NCBI RefSeq assembly: GCF_050947335.1
Contig: NW_027473509.1
Location: forward strand, 1 to 64,000
Length of the DNA: 64,000 nucleotides
Source of the DNA: Megachile rotundata
Taxonomy: Eukaryota; Arthropoda; Insecta; Hymenoptera; Megachilidae
Reading direction: 5' to 3'
Shown one piece after another: positions 28,379 to 42,571 of this stretch. Each line of letters opens with the position of its first letter. The first letter of the stretch is position 1. The position numbers and the translations under genes are program-made. A model generated the notes under the pieces. That model worked only from the letters and a program-made list of their open reading frames with translations, had not been told where the DNA came from and made no database searches.

Positions 28379-29374
28379 GATCATATAAGCATAATACGGC
28401 TATTAATATGAGTTAGATTGATAGCAATAAGAGTAATGAGTATAGTAATTGTCGTTCTATCGATCATATAAGCATAATATGGCTAATAATATGAGTTAGA
28501 TTGATAATAATAAGAGAAATGAGTATAGTAATTGTCGTTCTATCGATCATATAAGCATAACATGGCTAATAATATGAGTTCCATTGATAATAATAAGAGT
28601 AATAAGTATAGTAATTGTCGTTCTATCGATCATATCTGCATAACATGGTTAATAATATGAGTTAGATTGATAATAGTGAGTGTAATAAGTATAGTAATTG
28701 TCGTTCTATCGATCATATAAGCACAATATGGCTAATAATATGAGTTCCATTGATAATAATAAGAGTAATAAGTATAGTAATTGTCGTTCTATCGATCATA
28801 TAAGCATAATATGGCTAATAATATGAGTTAGATTGATAACAGTGAGTGTAATAAGTATAGTAATTGTCGTTCTATCGATCATATAAGCATAATACGGCTA
28901 TTAATATGAGTTAGATTGATAGCAATAAGAGTAATGAGTATAGTAATTGTCGTTCTATCGATCATATAAGCATAATATGGCTAATAATATGAGTTAGATT
29001 GATAATAATAAGAGAAATGAGTATAGTAATTGTCGTTCTATCGATCATATAAGCATAACATGGCTAATAATATGAGTTCCATTGATAATAATAAGAGTAA
29101 TAAGTATAGTAATTGTCGTTCTATCGATCATATCTGCATAACATGGTTAATAATATGAGTTAGATTGATAATAGTGAGTGTAATAAGTATAGTAATTGTC
29201 GTTCTATCGATCATATAAGCACAATATGGCTAATAATATGAGTTCCATTGATAATAATAAGAGTAATAAGTATAGTAATTGTCGTTCTATCGATCATATA
29301 AGCATAATATGGCTAATAATATGAGTTAGATTGATAACAGTGAGTGTAATAAGTATAGTAATTGTCGTTCTATC
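28379..29374 (+). repeat. 498-bp six-monomer tandem duplication
   Basis: 28379-28876 and 28877-29374 each hold a monomer with CATAATACGGCTATTAATATG features, one with AAGAGAAATGAG, then I, J, C and A. The CTATTAAT variant sits at 28401 and 28899, exactly 498 bp apart. The pair reappears at 33442-34437 inside the second 5063-bp copy. Confidence 0.92.
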
Positions 29375-31200
29375 GATCATATAAGCATAATATGGCGAAT
29401 AATATGAGTTAGATTGATAAAAATAAGAGTAATGAGTATAGTAATTGTAGTTCTATCGATCATATCTGCATAATATGATTAATAATATGAGTTAGATTGA
29501 TAATAATAAGAATAATAAGTATAGTAATTATCATTCTACCGATCATATAAACATAATATGGCTAATAATATGAGTTAGATTGATAGCAGTGAGTGTAATA
29601 AGTATAGTAATTGTCGTTCTATCGATCATATAAGCATAATATGGCTAATAATATGAGTTAGATTGATAATAATAAGAGAAATAAGTATAGTAATTGTCGT
29701 TCTATCGATCATATAAGCATAATATGGCTAATAATGTGAGTTAGATTGATAATAATAAGAGTAATGAGTATAGTAATTGTCGTTCTATCGATCATATAAG
29801 CATAACATGGCTAATAATATGAGTTCCATTGATAATAATAAGAGTAATAAGTATAGTAATTGTCGTTCTATCGATCATATCTGCATAACATGGTTAATAA
29901 TATGAGTTAGATTGATAATAGTGAGTGTAGTAAGTATAGTAATTGTCGTTCTATCGATCATATAAGCATAATATGGCTAATAATATGAGTTAGATTGATA
30001 ACAGTGAGTGTAATAAGTATAGTAATTGTCGTTCTATCGATCATATAAGCATAATATGGCGAATAATATGAGTTAGATTGATAAAAATAAGAGTAATGAG
30101 TATAGTAATTGTAGTTCTATCGATCATATCTGCATAATATGATTAATAATATGAGTTAGATTGATAATAATAAGAATAATAAGTATAGTAATTATCATTC
30201 TATCGATCATATAAACATAATATGGCTAATAATATGAGTTAGATTGATAGCAGTGAGTGTAATGAGTATAGTAATTGTCGTTCTATCGATCATATAAGCA
30301 TAATATGGCTAATAATATGAGTTGGATTGATAATAATAAGAGAAATAAGTATAGTAATTGTCGTTCTATCGATCATATAAGCATAATATGGCTAATAATA
30401 TGAGTTAGGTTGATAATAATAAGAGTAATGAGTATAGTAATTGTCGTTCTATCGATCATATAAGCATAACATGGCTAATAATATGAGTTCCATTGATAAT
30501 AATAAGAGTAATAAGTATAGTAATTGTCGTTCTATCGATCATATCTGCATAACATGGTTAATAATATGAGTTAGATTGATAATAGTGAGTGTAGTAAGTA
30601 TAGTAATTGTCGTTCTATCGATCATATAAGCATAATATGGCTAATAATATGAGTTAGATTGATAACAGTGAGTGTAATAAGTATAGTAATTGTCGTTCTA
30701 TCGATCATATAAGCATAATATGGCGAATAATATGAGGTAGATTGATAAAAATAAGAGTAATGTGTATAGTAATTGTAGTTCTATCGATCATATCTGCATA
30801 ATATGATTAACAATATGAGTTAGATTGATAATAATAAGAGTAATGAGTATAGTAATTGTCGTTCTATCGATCATATCTGCATAATATGGTTAATAATATG
30901 AGTTGGATTGATAACAGTGAGTGTAATAAGTATAGTAATTGTCGTTCTATCGATCATATAACCATAATATGGCTAATAATATGAGTTAGATTGATAACAA
31001 TAAGAGTAATGAGTATAGAAATTGTCCTTCTATCGATCATATAAGCATAATATGGCTAATAATATGAGTTAGATTGATAATAATAAGAGTAAAAAGTATA
31101 GTAATTGTCGTTCTATCGATCATATCTGCATAATATGGTTAATAATATGAGGTGGATTGATAACAGTGAGTGTAATAAGTATAGTAATTGTCGTTCTATC

Positions 31201-34200
31201 GATCATATAAGCATAATATGGCTAATAATATGAGTTAGATTGATAATAATAAGAGAAATAAGTATAGTGATTGTCGTTCTATCGATCATATAAGCATAAT
31301 ACGGCTAATAATATGAGTTAGATTGATAGCAATAAGAGTAATGAGTATAGTAATTGTCGTTCTATCGATCATATAAGCATAATATGGCTAATAATATGAG
31401 TTAGATTGATAATAATAAGAGAAATGAGTATAGTAATTGTCGTTCTATCGATCATATAAGCATAACATGGCTAATAATATGAGTTCCATTGATAATAATA
31501 AGAGTAATAAGTATAGTAATTGTCGTTCTATCGATCATATCTGCATAACATGGTTAATAATATGCGTTAGATTGATAATAGTGAGTGTAATAAGTATAGT
31601 AATTGTCGTTCTATCGATCATATAAGCACAATATGGCTAATAATATGAGTTCCATTGATAATAATAAGAGTAATAAGTATAGTAATTGTCGTTCTATCGA
31701 TCATATAAGCATAATATGGCTAATAATATGAGTTAGATTGATAACAGTGAGTGTAATAAGTATAGTAATTGTCGTTCTATCGATCATATAAGCATAATAT
31801 GGCGAATAATATGAGTTAGATTGATAAAAATAAGAGTAATGAGTATAGTAATTGTAGTTCTATCGATCATATCTGCATAATATGATTAATAATATGAGTT
31901 AGATTGATAATAATAAGAATAATAAGTATAGTAATTATCATTCTACCGATCATATAAACATAATATGGCTAATAATATGAGTTAGATTGATAGCAGTGAG
32001 TGTAATAAGTATAGTAATTGTCGTTCTATCGATCATATAAGCATAATATGGCTAATAATATGAGTTAGATTGATAATAATAAGAGAAATAAGTATAGTGA
32101 TTGTCGTTCTATCGATCATATAAGCATAATACGGCTAATAATATGAGTTAGATTGATAGCAATAAGAGTAATGAGTATAGTAATTGTCGTTCTATCGATC
32201 ATATAAGCATAATATGGCTAATAATATGAGTTAGATTGATAATAATAAGAGAAATGAGTATAGTAATTGTCGTTCTATCGATCATATAAGCATAACATGG
32301 CTAATAATATGAGTTCCATTGATAATAATAAGAGTAATAAGTATAGTAATTGTCGTTCTATCGATCATATCTGCATAACATGGTTAATAATATGCGTTAG
32401 ATTGATAATAGTGAGTGTAATAAGTATAGTAATTGTCGTTCTATCGATCATATAAGCACAATATGGCTAATAATATGAGTTCCATTGATAATAATAAGAG
32501 TAATAAGTATAGTAATTGTCGTTCTATCGATCATATAAGCATAATATGGCTAATAATATGAGTTAGATTGATAACAGTGAGTGTAATAAGTATAGTAATT
32601 GTCGTTCTATCGATCATATAAGCATAATATGGCGAATAATATGAGTTAGATTGATAAAAATAAGAGTAATGAGTATAGTAATTGTAGTTCTATCGATCAT
32701 ATCTGCATAATATGATTAATAATATGAGTTAGATTGATAATAATAAGAATAATAAGTATAGTAATTATCATTCTACCGATCATATAAACATAATATGGCT
32801 AATAATATGAGTTAGATTGATAGCAGTGAGTGTAATAAGTATAGTAATTGTCGTTCTATCGATCATATAAGCATAATATGGCTAATAATATGAGTTAGAT
32901 TGATAATAATAAGAGAAATAAGTATAGTAATTGTCGTTCTATCGATCATATAAGCATAATATGGCTAATAATATGAGTTAGATTGATAATAATAAGAGTA
33001 ATGAGTATAGAAATTGTCCTTCTATCGATCATATAAGCATAATATGGCTAATAATATGAGTTAGATTGATAATAATAAGAGTAAAAAGTATAGTAATTGT
33101 CGTTCTATCGATCATATCTGCATAATATGGTTAATAATATGAGGTGGATTGATAACAGTGAGTGTAATAAGTATAGTAATTGTCGTTCTATCGATCATAT
33201 AAGCACAATATGGCTAATAATATGAGTTCCATTGATAATAATAAGAGTAATAAGTATAGTAATTGTCGTTCTATCGATCATATAAGCACAATATGGCTAA
33301 TAATATGAGTTCCATTGATAATAATAAGAGTAATAAGTATAGTAATTGTCGTTCTATCGATCATATAAGCATAATATGGCTAATAATATGAGTTAGATTG
33401 ATAACAGTGAGTGTAATAAGTATAGTAATTGTCGTTCTATCGATCATATAAGCATAATACGGCTATTAATATGAGTTAGATTGATAGCAATAAGAGTAAT
33501 GAGTATAGTAATTGTCGTTCTATCGATCATATAAGCATAATATGGCTAATAATATGAGTTAGATTGATAATAATAAGAGAAATGAGTATAGTAATTGTCG
33601 TTCTATCGATCATATAAGCATAACATGGCTAATAATATGAGTTCCATTGATAATAATAAGAGTAATAAGTATAGTAATTGTCGTTCTATCGATCATATCT
33701 GCATAACATGGTTAATAATATGAGTTAGATTGATAATAGTGAGTGTAATAAGTATAGTAATTGTCGTTCTATCGATCATATAAGCACAATATGGCTAATA
33801 ATATGAGTTCCATTGATAATAATAAGAGTAATAAGTATAGTAATTGTCGTTCTATCGATCATATAAGCATAATATGGCTAATAATATGAGTTAGATTGAT
33901 AACAGTGAGTGTAATAAGTATAGTAATTGTCGTTCTATCGATCATATAAGCATAATACGGCTATTAATATGAGTTAGATTGATAGCAATAAGAGTAATGA
34001 GTATAGTAATTGTCGTTCTATCGATCATATAAGCATAATATGGCTAATAATATGAGTTAGATTGATAATAATAAGAGAAATGAGTATAGTAATTGTCGTT
34101 CTATCGATCATATAAGCATAACATGGCTAATAATATGAGTTCCATTGATAATAATAAGAGTAATAAGTATAGTAATTGTCGTTCTATCGATCATATCTGC

Positions 34201-36263
34201 ATAACATGGTTAATAATATGAGTTAGATTGATAATAGTGAGTGTAATAAGTATAGTAATTGTCGTTCTATCGATCATATAAGCACAATATGGCTAATAAT
34301 ATGAGTTCCATTGATAATAATAAGAGTAATAAGTATAGTAATTGTCGTTCTATCGATCATATAAGCATAATATGGCTAATAATATGAGTTAGATTGATAA
34401 CAGTGAGTGTAATAAGTATAGTAATTGTCGTTCTATCGATCATATAAGCATAATATGGCGAATAATATGAGTTAGATTGATAAAAATAAGAGTAATGAGT
34501 ATAGTAATTGTAGTTCTATCGATCATATCTGCATAATATGATTAATAATATGAGTTAGATTGATAATAATAAGAATAATAAGTATAGTAATTATCATTCT
34601 ACCGATCATATAAACATAATATGGCTAATAATATGAGTTAGATTGATAGCAGTGAGTGTAATAAGTATAGTAATTGTCGTTCTATCGATCATATAAGCAT
34701 AATATGGCTAATAATATGAGTTAGATTGATAATAATAAGAGAAATAAGTATAGTAATTGTCGTTCTATCGATCATATAAGCATAATATGGCTAATAATGT
34801 GAGTTAGATTGATAATAATAAGAGTAATGAGTATAGTAATTGTCGTTCTATCGATCATATAAGCATAACATGGCTAATAATATGAGTTCCATTGATAATA
34901 ATAAGAGTAATAAGTATAGTAATTGTCGTTCTATCGATCATATCTGCATAACATGGTTAATAATATGAGTTAGATTGATAATAGTGAGTGTAGTAAGTAT
35001 AGTAATTGTCGTTCTATCGATCATATAAGCATAATATGGCTAATAATATGAGTTAGATTGATAACAGTGAGTGTAATAAGTATAGTAATTGTCGTTCTAT
35101 CGATCATATAAGCATAATATGGCGAATAATATGAGTTAGATTGATAAAAATAAGAGTAATGAGTATAGTAATTGTAGTTCTATCGATCATATCTGCATAA
35201 TATGATTAATAATATGAGTTAGATTGATAATAATAAGAATAATAAGTATAGTAATTATCATTCTATCGATCATATAAACATAATATGGCTAATAATATGA
35301 GTTAGATTGATAGCAGTGAGTGTAATGAGTATAGTAATTGTCGTTCTATCGATCATATAAGCATAATATGGCTAATAATATGAGTTGGATTGATAATAAT
35401 AAGAGAAATAAGTATAGTAATTGTCGTTCTATCGATCATATAAGCATAATATGGCTAATAATATGAGTTAGGTTGATAATAATAAGAGTAATGAGTATAG
35501 TAATTGTCGTTCTATCGATCATATAAGCATAACATGGCTAATAATATGAGTTCCATTGATAATAATAAGAGTAATAAGTATAGTAATTGTCGTTCTATCG
35601 ATCATATCTGCATAACATGGTTAATAATATGAGTTAGATTGATAATAGTGAGTGTAGTAAGTATAGTAATTGTCGTTCTATCGATCATATAAGCATAATA
35701 TGGCTAATAATATGAGTTAGATTGATAACAGTGAGTGTAATAAGTATAGTAATTGTCGTTCTATCGATCATATAAGCATAATATGGCGAATAATATGAGG
35801 TAGATTGATAAAAATAAGAGTAATGTGTATAGTAATTGTAGTTCTATCGATCATATCTGCATAATATGAATAACAATATGAGTTAGATTGATAATAATAA
35901 GAGTAATGAGTATAGTAATTGTCGTTCTATCGATCATATCTGCATAATATGGTTAATAATATGAGTTGGATTGATAACAGTGAGTGTAATAAGTATAGTA
36001 ATTGTCGTTCTATCGATCATATAACCATAATATGGCTAATAATATGAGTTAGATTGATAACAATAAGAGTAATGAGTATAGAAATTGTCCTTCTATCGAT
36101 CATATAAGCATAATATGGCTAATAATATGAGTTAGATTGATAATAATAAGAGTAAAAAGTATAGTAATTGTCGTTCTATCGATCATATCTGCATAATATG
36201 GTTAATAATATGAGGTGGATTGATAACAGTGAGTGTAATAAGTATAGTAATTGTCGTTCTATC
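31201..36263 (+). repeat. 61-monomer (5063-bp) higher-order repeat, copy 2
   Basis: Near-identical tandem partner of 26138-31200. One clear single-base difference is at 35870 (A, against T at 30807). After 36263 the order changes to C, C, A, so a third full copy is not present, although H with GTGATTG recurs at 36513. The near identity of two 5-kb units implies a recent duplication, or recent conversion, relative to the rest of the array. Confidence 0.94.
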
Positions 36264-37176
36264 GATCATATAAGCACAATATGGCTAATAATATGAGTTC
36301 CATTGATAATAATAAGAGTAATAAGTATAGTAATTGTCGTTCTATCGATCATATAAGCACAATATGGCTAATAATATGAGTTCCATTGATAATAATAAGA
36401 GTAATAAGTATAGTAATTGTCGTTCTATCGATCATATAAGCATAATATGGCTAATAATATGAGTTAGATTGATAACAGTGAGTGTAATAAGTATAGTAAT
36501 TGTCGTTCTATCGATCATATAAGCATAATATGGCTAATAATATGAGTTAGATTGATAATAATAAGAGAAATAAGTATAGTGATTGTCGTTCTATCGATCA
36601 TATAAGCATAATACGGCTAATAATATGAGTTAGATTGATAGCAATAAGAGTAATGAGTATAGTAATTGTCGTTCTATCGATCATATAAGCATAATATGGC
36701 TAATAATATGAGTTAGATTGATAATAATAAGAGAAATGAGTATAGTAATTGTCGTTCTATCGATCATATAAGCATAACATGGCTAATAATATGAGTTCCA
36801 TTGATAATAATAAGAGTAATAAGTATAGTAATTGTCGTTCTATCGATCATATCTGCATAACATGGTTAATAATATGAGTTAGATTGATAACAGTGAGTGT
36901 AATAAGTATAGTAATTGTCGTTCTATCGATCATATAAGCATAATATGGCGAATAATATGAGGTAGATTGATAAAAATAAGAGTAATGTGTATAGTAATTG
37001 TAGTTCTATCGATCATATCTGCATAATATGATTAACAATATGAGTTAGATTGATAATAATAAGAGTAATGAGTATAGTAATTGTCGTTCTATCGATCATA
37101 TCTGCATAATATGGTTAATAATATGAGTTGGATTGATAACAGTGAGTGTAATAAGTATAGTAATTGTCGTTCTGTC
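36264..37176 (+). repeat. Mosaic array segment after the 61-mer
   Basis: Eleven monomers in the order C, C, A, H (GTGATTG), CATAATACGG monomer, H-like with AAATGAG, I, a J/A chimera (36845), G variant with GAGGTAG, E variant with GATTAACAATATG, and GTTGGATTG A-like. The J/A chimera appears here for the first time and recurs several times up to 44.5 kb. Confidence 0.82.
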
Positions 37177-38006
37177 GATCATATAACCATAATATGGCTA
37201 ATAATATGAGTTAGATTGATAACAATAAGAGTAATGAGTATAGAAATTGTCGTTCTATCGATCATATAAGCATAATATGGCTAATAATATGAGTTAGATT
37301 GATAATAATAGGAGTAAAAAGTATAGTAATTGTCGTTCTATCGATCATATCTGCATAATATGGTTAATAATATGAGGTGGATTGATAACAGTGAGTGTAA
37401 TAAGTATAGTAATTGTCGTTCTATCGATCATATAAGCACAATATGGCTAATAATATGAATTCCATTGATAATAATAAGAGTAATAAGTATAGTAATTGTC
37501 GTTCTATCGATCATATAAGCACAATATGGCTAATAATATGAGTTCCATTGATAATAATAAGAGTAATAAGTATAGTAATTGTCGTTCTGTCGATCATATA
37601 ACCATAATATGGCTAATAATATGAGTTAGATTGATAACAATAAGAGTAATGAGTATAGAAATTGTCGTTCTATCGATCATATAAGCATAATATGGCTAAT
37701 AATATGAGTTAGATTGATAATAATAGGAGTAAAAAGTATAGTAATTGTCGTTCTATCGATCATATCTGCATAATATGGTTAATAATATGAGGTGGATTGA
37801 TAACAGTGAGTGTAATAAGTATAGTAATTGTCGTTCTATCGATCATATAAGCACAATATGGCTAATAATATGAATTCCATTGATAATAATAAGAGTAATA
37901 AGTATAGTAATTGTCGTTCTATCGATCATATAAGCACAATATGGCTAATAATATGAGTTCCATTGATAATAATAAGAGTAATAAGTATAGTAATTGTCGT
38001 TCTATC
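37177..38006 (+). repeat. 415-bp five-monomer tandem duplication
   Basis: 37177-37591 and 37592-38006 both run L (beginning GATCATATAACC, preceded by TTCTGTC), K with AATAGGAGTAAAAAG, D, C with GAATTC, and C. The TTCTGTC at the end of the preceding monomer is copied with the unit, which places the exchange point inside that monomer and not at the arbitrary GATC phase. Confidence 0.9.
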
Positions 38007-38172
38007 GATCATATAAGCATAATATGGCTAATAATATGAGTTAGATTGATAACAGTGAGTGTAATAAGTATAGTAATTGTCGTTCTATCGATCATATAAG
38101 CATAATATGGCTAATAATATGAGTTAGATTGATAACAGTGAGTGTAATAAGTATAGTAATTGTCGTTCTATC

Positions 38173-39583
38173 GATCATATAAGCATAATATGGCGAATAA
38201 TATGAGGTAGATTGATAAAAATAAGAGTAATGTGTATAGTAATTGTAGTTCTATCGATCATATCTGCATAATATGATTAACAATATGAGTTAGATTGATA
38301 ATAATAAGAGTAATGAGTATAGTAATTGTCGTTCTATCGATCATATCTGCATAATATGGTTAATAATATGAGTTGGATTGATAACAGTGAGTGTAATAAG
38401 TATAGTAATTGTCGTTCTATCGATCATATAACCATAATATGGCTAATAATATGAGTTAGATTGATAACAATAAGAGTAATGAGTATAGAAATTGTCCTTC
38501 TATCGATCATATAAGCATAATATGGCTAATAATATGAGTTAGATTGATAATAATAAGAGTAAAAAGTATAGTAATTGTCGTTCTATCGATCATATCTGCA
38601 TAATATGGTTAATAATATGAGGTGGATTGATAACAGTGAGTGTAATAAGTATAGTAATTGTCGTTCTATCGATCATATAAGCACAATATGGCTAATAATA
38701 TGAGTTCCATTGATAATAATAAGAGTAATAAGTATAGTAATTGTCGTTCTATCGATCATATAAGCACAATATGGCTAATAATATGAGTTCCATTGATAAT
38801 AATAAGAGTAATAAGTATAGTAATTGTCGTTCTATCGATCATATAAGCATAATATGGCTAATAATATGAGTTAGATTGATAACAGTGAGTGTAATAAGTA
38901 TAGTAATTGTCGTTCTATCGATCATATAAGCATAATATGGCTAATAATATGAGTTAGATTGATAATAATAAGAGAAATAAGTATAGTGATTGTCGTTCTA
39001 TCGATCATATAAGCATAATACGGCTAATAATATGAGTTAGATTGATAGCAATAAGAGTAATGAGTATAGTAATTGTCGTTCTATCGATCATATAAGCATA
39101 ATATGGCTAATAATATGAGTTAGATTGATAATAATAAGAGACATGAGTATAGTAATTGTCGTTCTATCGATCATATAAGCATAACATGGCTAATAATATG
39201 AGTTCCATTGATAATAATAAGAGTAATAAGTATAGTAATTGTCGTTCTATCGATCATATCTGCATAACATGGTTAATAATATGAGTTAGATTGATAACAG
39301 TGAGTGTAATAAGTATAGTAATTGTCGTTCTATCGATCATATAAGCATAATATGGCGAATAATATGAGGTAGATTGATAAAAATAAGAGTAATGTGTATA
39401 GTAATTGTAGTTCTATCGATCATATCTGCATAATATGATTAACAATATGAGTTAGATTGATAATAATAAGAGTAATGAGTATAGTAATTGTCGTTCTATC
39501 GATCATATCTGCATAATATGGTTAATAATATGAGTTGGATTGATAACAGTGAGTGTAATAAGTATAGTAATTGTCGTTCTGTC
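38173..39583 (+). repeat. 17-monomer segment, copy 1 of a 2988-bp spaced repeat
   Basis: Matches 41161-42571 at an offset of 2988 bp (36 monomers). A private variant, AAGAGACATGAG, is at 39141 here and 42129 there. The segment runs from the G variant with GAGGTAG, through the GATTAACAATATG monomer, L with GTCCTTC, K, D, C, C, A, H (GTGATTG), and on to the GTTGGATTG monomer. Confidence 0.88.
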
Positions 39584-41160
39584 GATCATATAACCATAAT
39601 ATGGCTAATAATATGAGTTAGATTGATAATAATAAGAGAAATAAGTATAGTAATTGTCGTTCTATCGATCATATCTGCATAACATGGTTAATAATATGAG
39701 TTAGATTGATAACAGTGAGTGTAATAAGTATAGTAATTGTCGTTCTATCGATCATATAAGCATAATATGGCGAATAATATGAGGTAGATTGATAAAAATA
39801 AGAGTAATGTGTATAGTAATTGTAGTTCTATCGATCATATCTGCATAATATGATTAACAATATGAGTTAGATTGATAATAATAAGAGTAATGAGTATAGT
39901 AATTGTCGTTCTATCGATCATATCTGCATAATATGGTTAATAATATGAGTTGGATTGATAACAGTGAGTGTAATAAGTATAGTAATTGTCGTTCTGTCGA
40001 TCATATAACCATAATATGGCTAATAATATGAGTTAGATTGATAACAATAAGAGTAATGAGTATAGAAATTGTCGTTCTATCGATGATATAAGCATAATAT
40101 GGCTAATAATATGAGTTAGATTGATAATAATAGGAGTAAAAAGTATAGTAATTGTCGTTCTATCGATCATATCTGCATAATATGGTTAATAATATGAGGT
40201 GGATTGATAACAGTGAGTGTAATAAGTATAGTAATTGTCGTTCTATCGATCATATAAGCACAATATGGCTAATAATATGAATTCCATTGATAATAATAAG
40301 AGTAATAAGTATAGTAATTGTCGTTCTATCGATCATATAAGCACAATATGGCTAATAATATGAGTTCCATTGATAATAATAAGAGTAATAAGTATAGTAA
40401 TTGTCGTTCTATCGATCATATAAGCATAATATGGCTAATAATATGAGTTAGATTGATAACAGTGAGTGTAATAAGTATAGTAATTGTCGTTCTATCGATC
40501 ATATAAGCATAATATGGCTAATAATATGAGTTAGATTGATAATAATAAGAGAAATAAGTATAGTAATTGTCGTTCTATCGATCATATAAGCACAATATGG
40601 CTAATAATATGAGTTCCATTGATAATAATAAGAGTAATAAGTATAGTAATTGTCGTTCTATCGATCATATAAGCATAATATGGCTAATAATATGAGTTAG
40701 ATTGATAACAGTGAGTGTAATAAGTATAGTAATTGTCGTTCTATCGATCATATAAGCATAATATGGCGAATAATATGAGTTAGATTGATAAAAATAAGAG
40801 TAATGAGTATAGTAATTGTAGTTCTATCGATCATATCTGCATAATATGATTAATAATATGAGTTAGATTGATAATAATAAGAATAATAAGTATAGTAATT
40901 ATCATTCTACCGATCATATAAACATAATATGGCTAATAATATGAGTTAGATTGATAGCAGTGAGTGTAATAAGTATAGTAATTGTCGTTCTATCGATCAT
41001 ATAAGCATAATATGGCTAATAATATGAGTTAGATTGATAATAATAAGAGAAATAAGTATAGTAATTGTCGTTCTATCGATCATATCTGCATAACATGGTT
41101 AATAATATGAGTTAGATTGATAACAGTGAGTGTAATAAGTATAGTAATTGTCGTTCTATC
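39584..41160 (+). repeat. Interposed array segment between 36-mer copies
   Basis: Starts with a chimeric monomer that has the L beginning (GATCATATAACC) and the H ending (AAGAGAAATAAG). It then holds a J/A chimera, the G and E variants, an L-K-D-C-C-A run from 39999 that matches 42572 onward at 2573 bp (31 monomers), and a C-A-G-E-F-H-J/A run from 40580 that matches 43983 onward at 3403 bp (41 monomers). CGATGATAT near 40082 is a one-off change in the ATCGATCATAT motif. Confidence 0.82.
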
Positions 41161-42571
41161 GATCTTATAAGCATAATATGGCGAATAATATGAGGTAGAT
41201 TGATAAAAATAAGAGTAATGTGTATAGTAATTGTAGTTCTATCGATCATATCTGCATAATATGATTAACAATATGAGTTAGATTGATAATAATAAGAGTA
41301 ATGAGTATAGTAATTGTCGTTCTATCGATCATATCTGCATAATATGGTTAATAATATGAGTTGGATTGATAACAGTGAGTGTAATAAGTATAGTAATTGT
41401 CGTTCTATCGATCATATAACCATAATATGGCTAATAATATGAGTTAGATTGATAACAATAAGAGTAATGAGTATAGAAATTGTCCTTCTATCGATCATAT
41501 AAGCATAATATGGCTAATAATATGAGTTAGATTGATAATAATAAGAGTAAAAAGTATAGTAATTGTCGTTCTATCGATCATATCTGCATAATATGGTTAA
41601 TAATATGAGGTGGATTGATAACAGTGAGTGTAATAAGTATAGTAATTGTCGTTCTATCGATCATATAAGCACAATATGGCTAATAATATGAGTTCCATTG
41701 ATAATAATAAGAGTAATAAGTATAGTAATTGTCGTTCTATCGATCATATAAGCACAATATGGCTAATAATATGAGTTCCATTGATAATAATAAGAGTAAT
41801 AAGTATAGTAATTGTCGTTCTATCGATCATATAAGCATAATATGGCTAATAATATGAGTTAGATTGATAACAGTGAGTGTAATAAGTATAGTAATTGTCG
41901 TTCTATCGATCATATAAGCATAATATGGCTAATAATATGAGTTAGATTGATAATAATAAGAGAAATAAGTATAGTGATTGTCGTTCTATCGATCATATAA
42001 GCATAATACGGCTAATAATATGAGTTAGATTGATAGCAATAAGAGTAATGAGTATAGTAATTGTCGTTCTATCGATCATATAAGCATAATATGGCTAATA
42101 ATATGAGTTAGATTGATAATAATAAGAGACATGAGTATAGTAATTGTCGTTCTATCGATCATATAAGCATAACATGGCTAATAATATGAGTTCCATTGAT
42201 AATAATAAGAGTAATAAGTATAGTAATTGTCGTTCTATCGATCATATCTGCATAACATGGTTAATAATATGAGTTAGATTGATAACAGTGAGTGTAATAA
42301 GTATAGTAATTGTCGTTCTATCGATCATATAAGCATAATATGGCGAATAATATGAGGTAGATTGATAAAAATAAGAGTAATGTGTATAGTAATTGTAGTT
42401 CTATCGATCATATCTGCATAATATGATTAACAATATGAGTTAGATTGATAATAATAAGAGTAATGAGTATAGTAATTGTCGTTCTATCGATCATATCTGC
42501 ATAATATGGTTAATAATATGAGTTGGATTGATAACAGTGAGTGTAATAAGTATAGTAATTGTCGTTCTGTC
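41161..42571 (+). repeat. 17-monomer segment, copy 2 of a 2988-bp spaced repeat
   Basis: Homologue of 38173-39583. Its first monomer has GATCTTATAAGC, a single-base change from the consensus GATCATATAAGC. At 42572 the two copies diverge: here a regular L monomer follows, whereas at 39584 there is an L/H chimera. Confidence 0.88.

Larger units (their letters stand above)
26138..31200 (+). repeat. 61-monomer (5063-bp) higher-order repeat, copy 1
   Basis: Begins with an H monomer carrying AGTATAGTGATTG and is followed directly by copy 2 at 31201. Internal structure includes an 830-bp tandem duplication and a 498-bp tandem duplication. Private variants shared with copy 2 at 5063-bp spacing include AATATGCGTTAG in J monomers, GGCTATTAATATG (28401 and 33464) and AATAATGTGAG (29736 and 34799). 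Few differences were seen: copy 1 has GATAAAAGTG at 27341 where copy 2 has GATAATAGTG at 32404. Confidence 0.94.
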
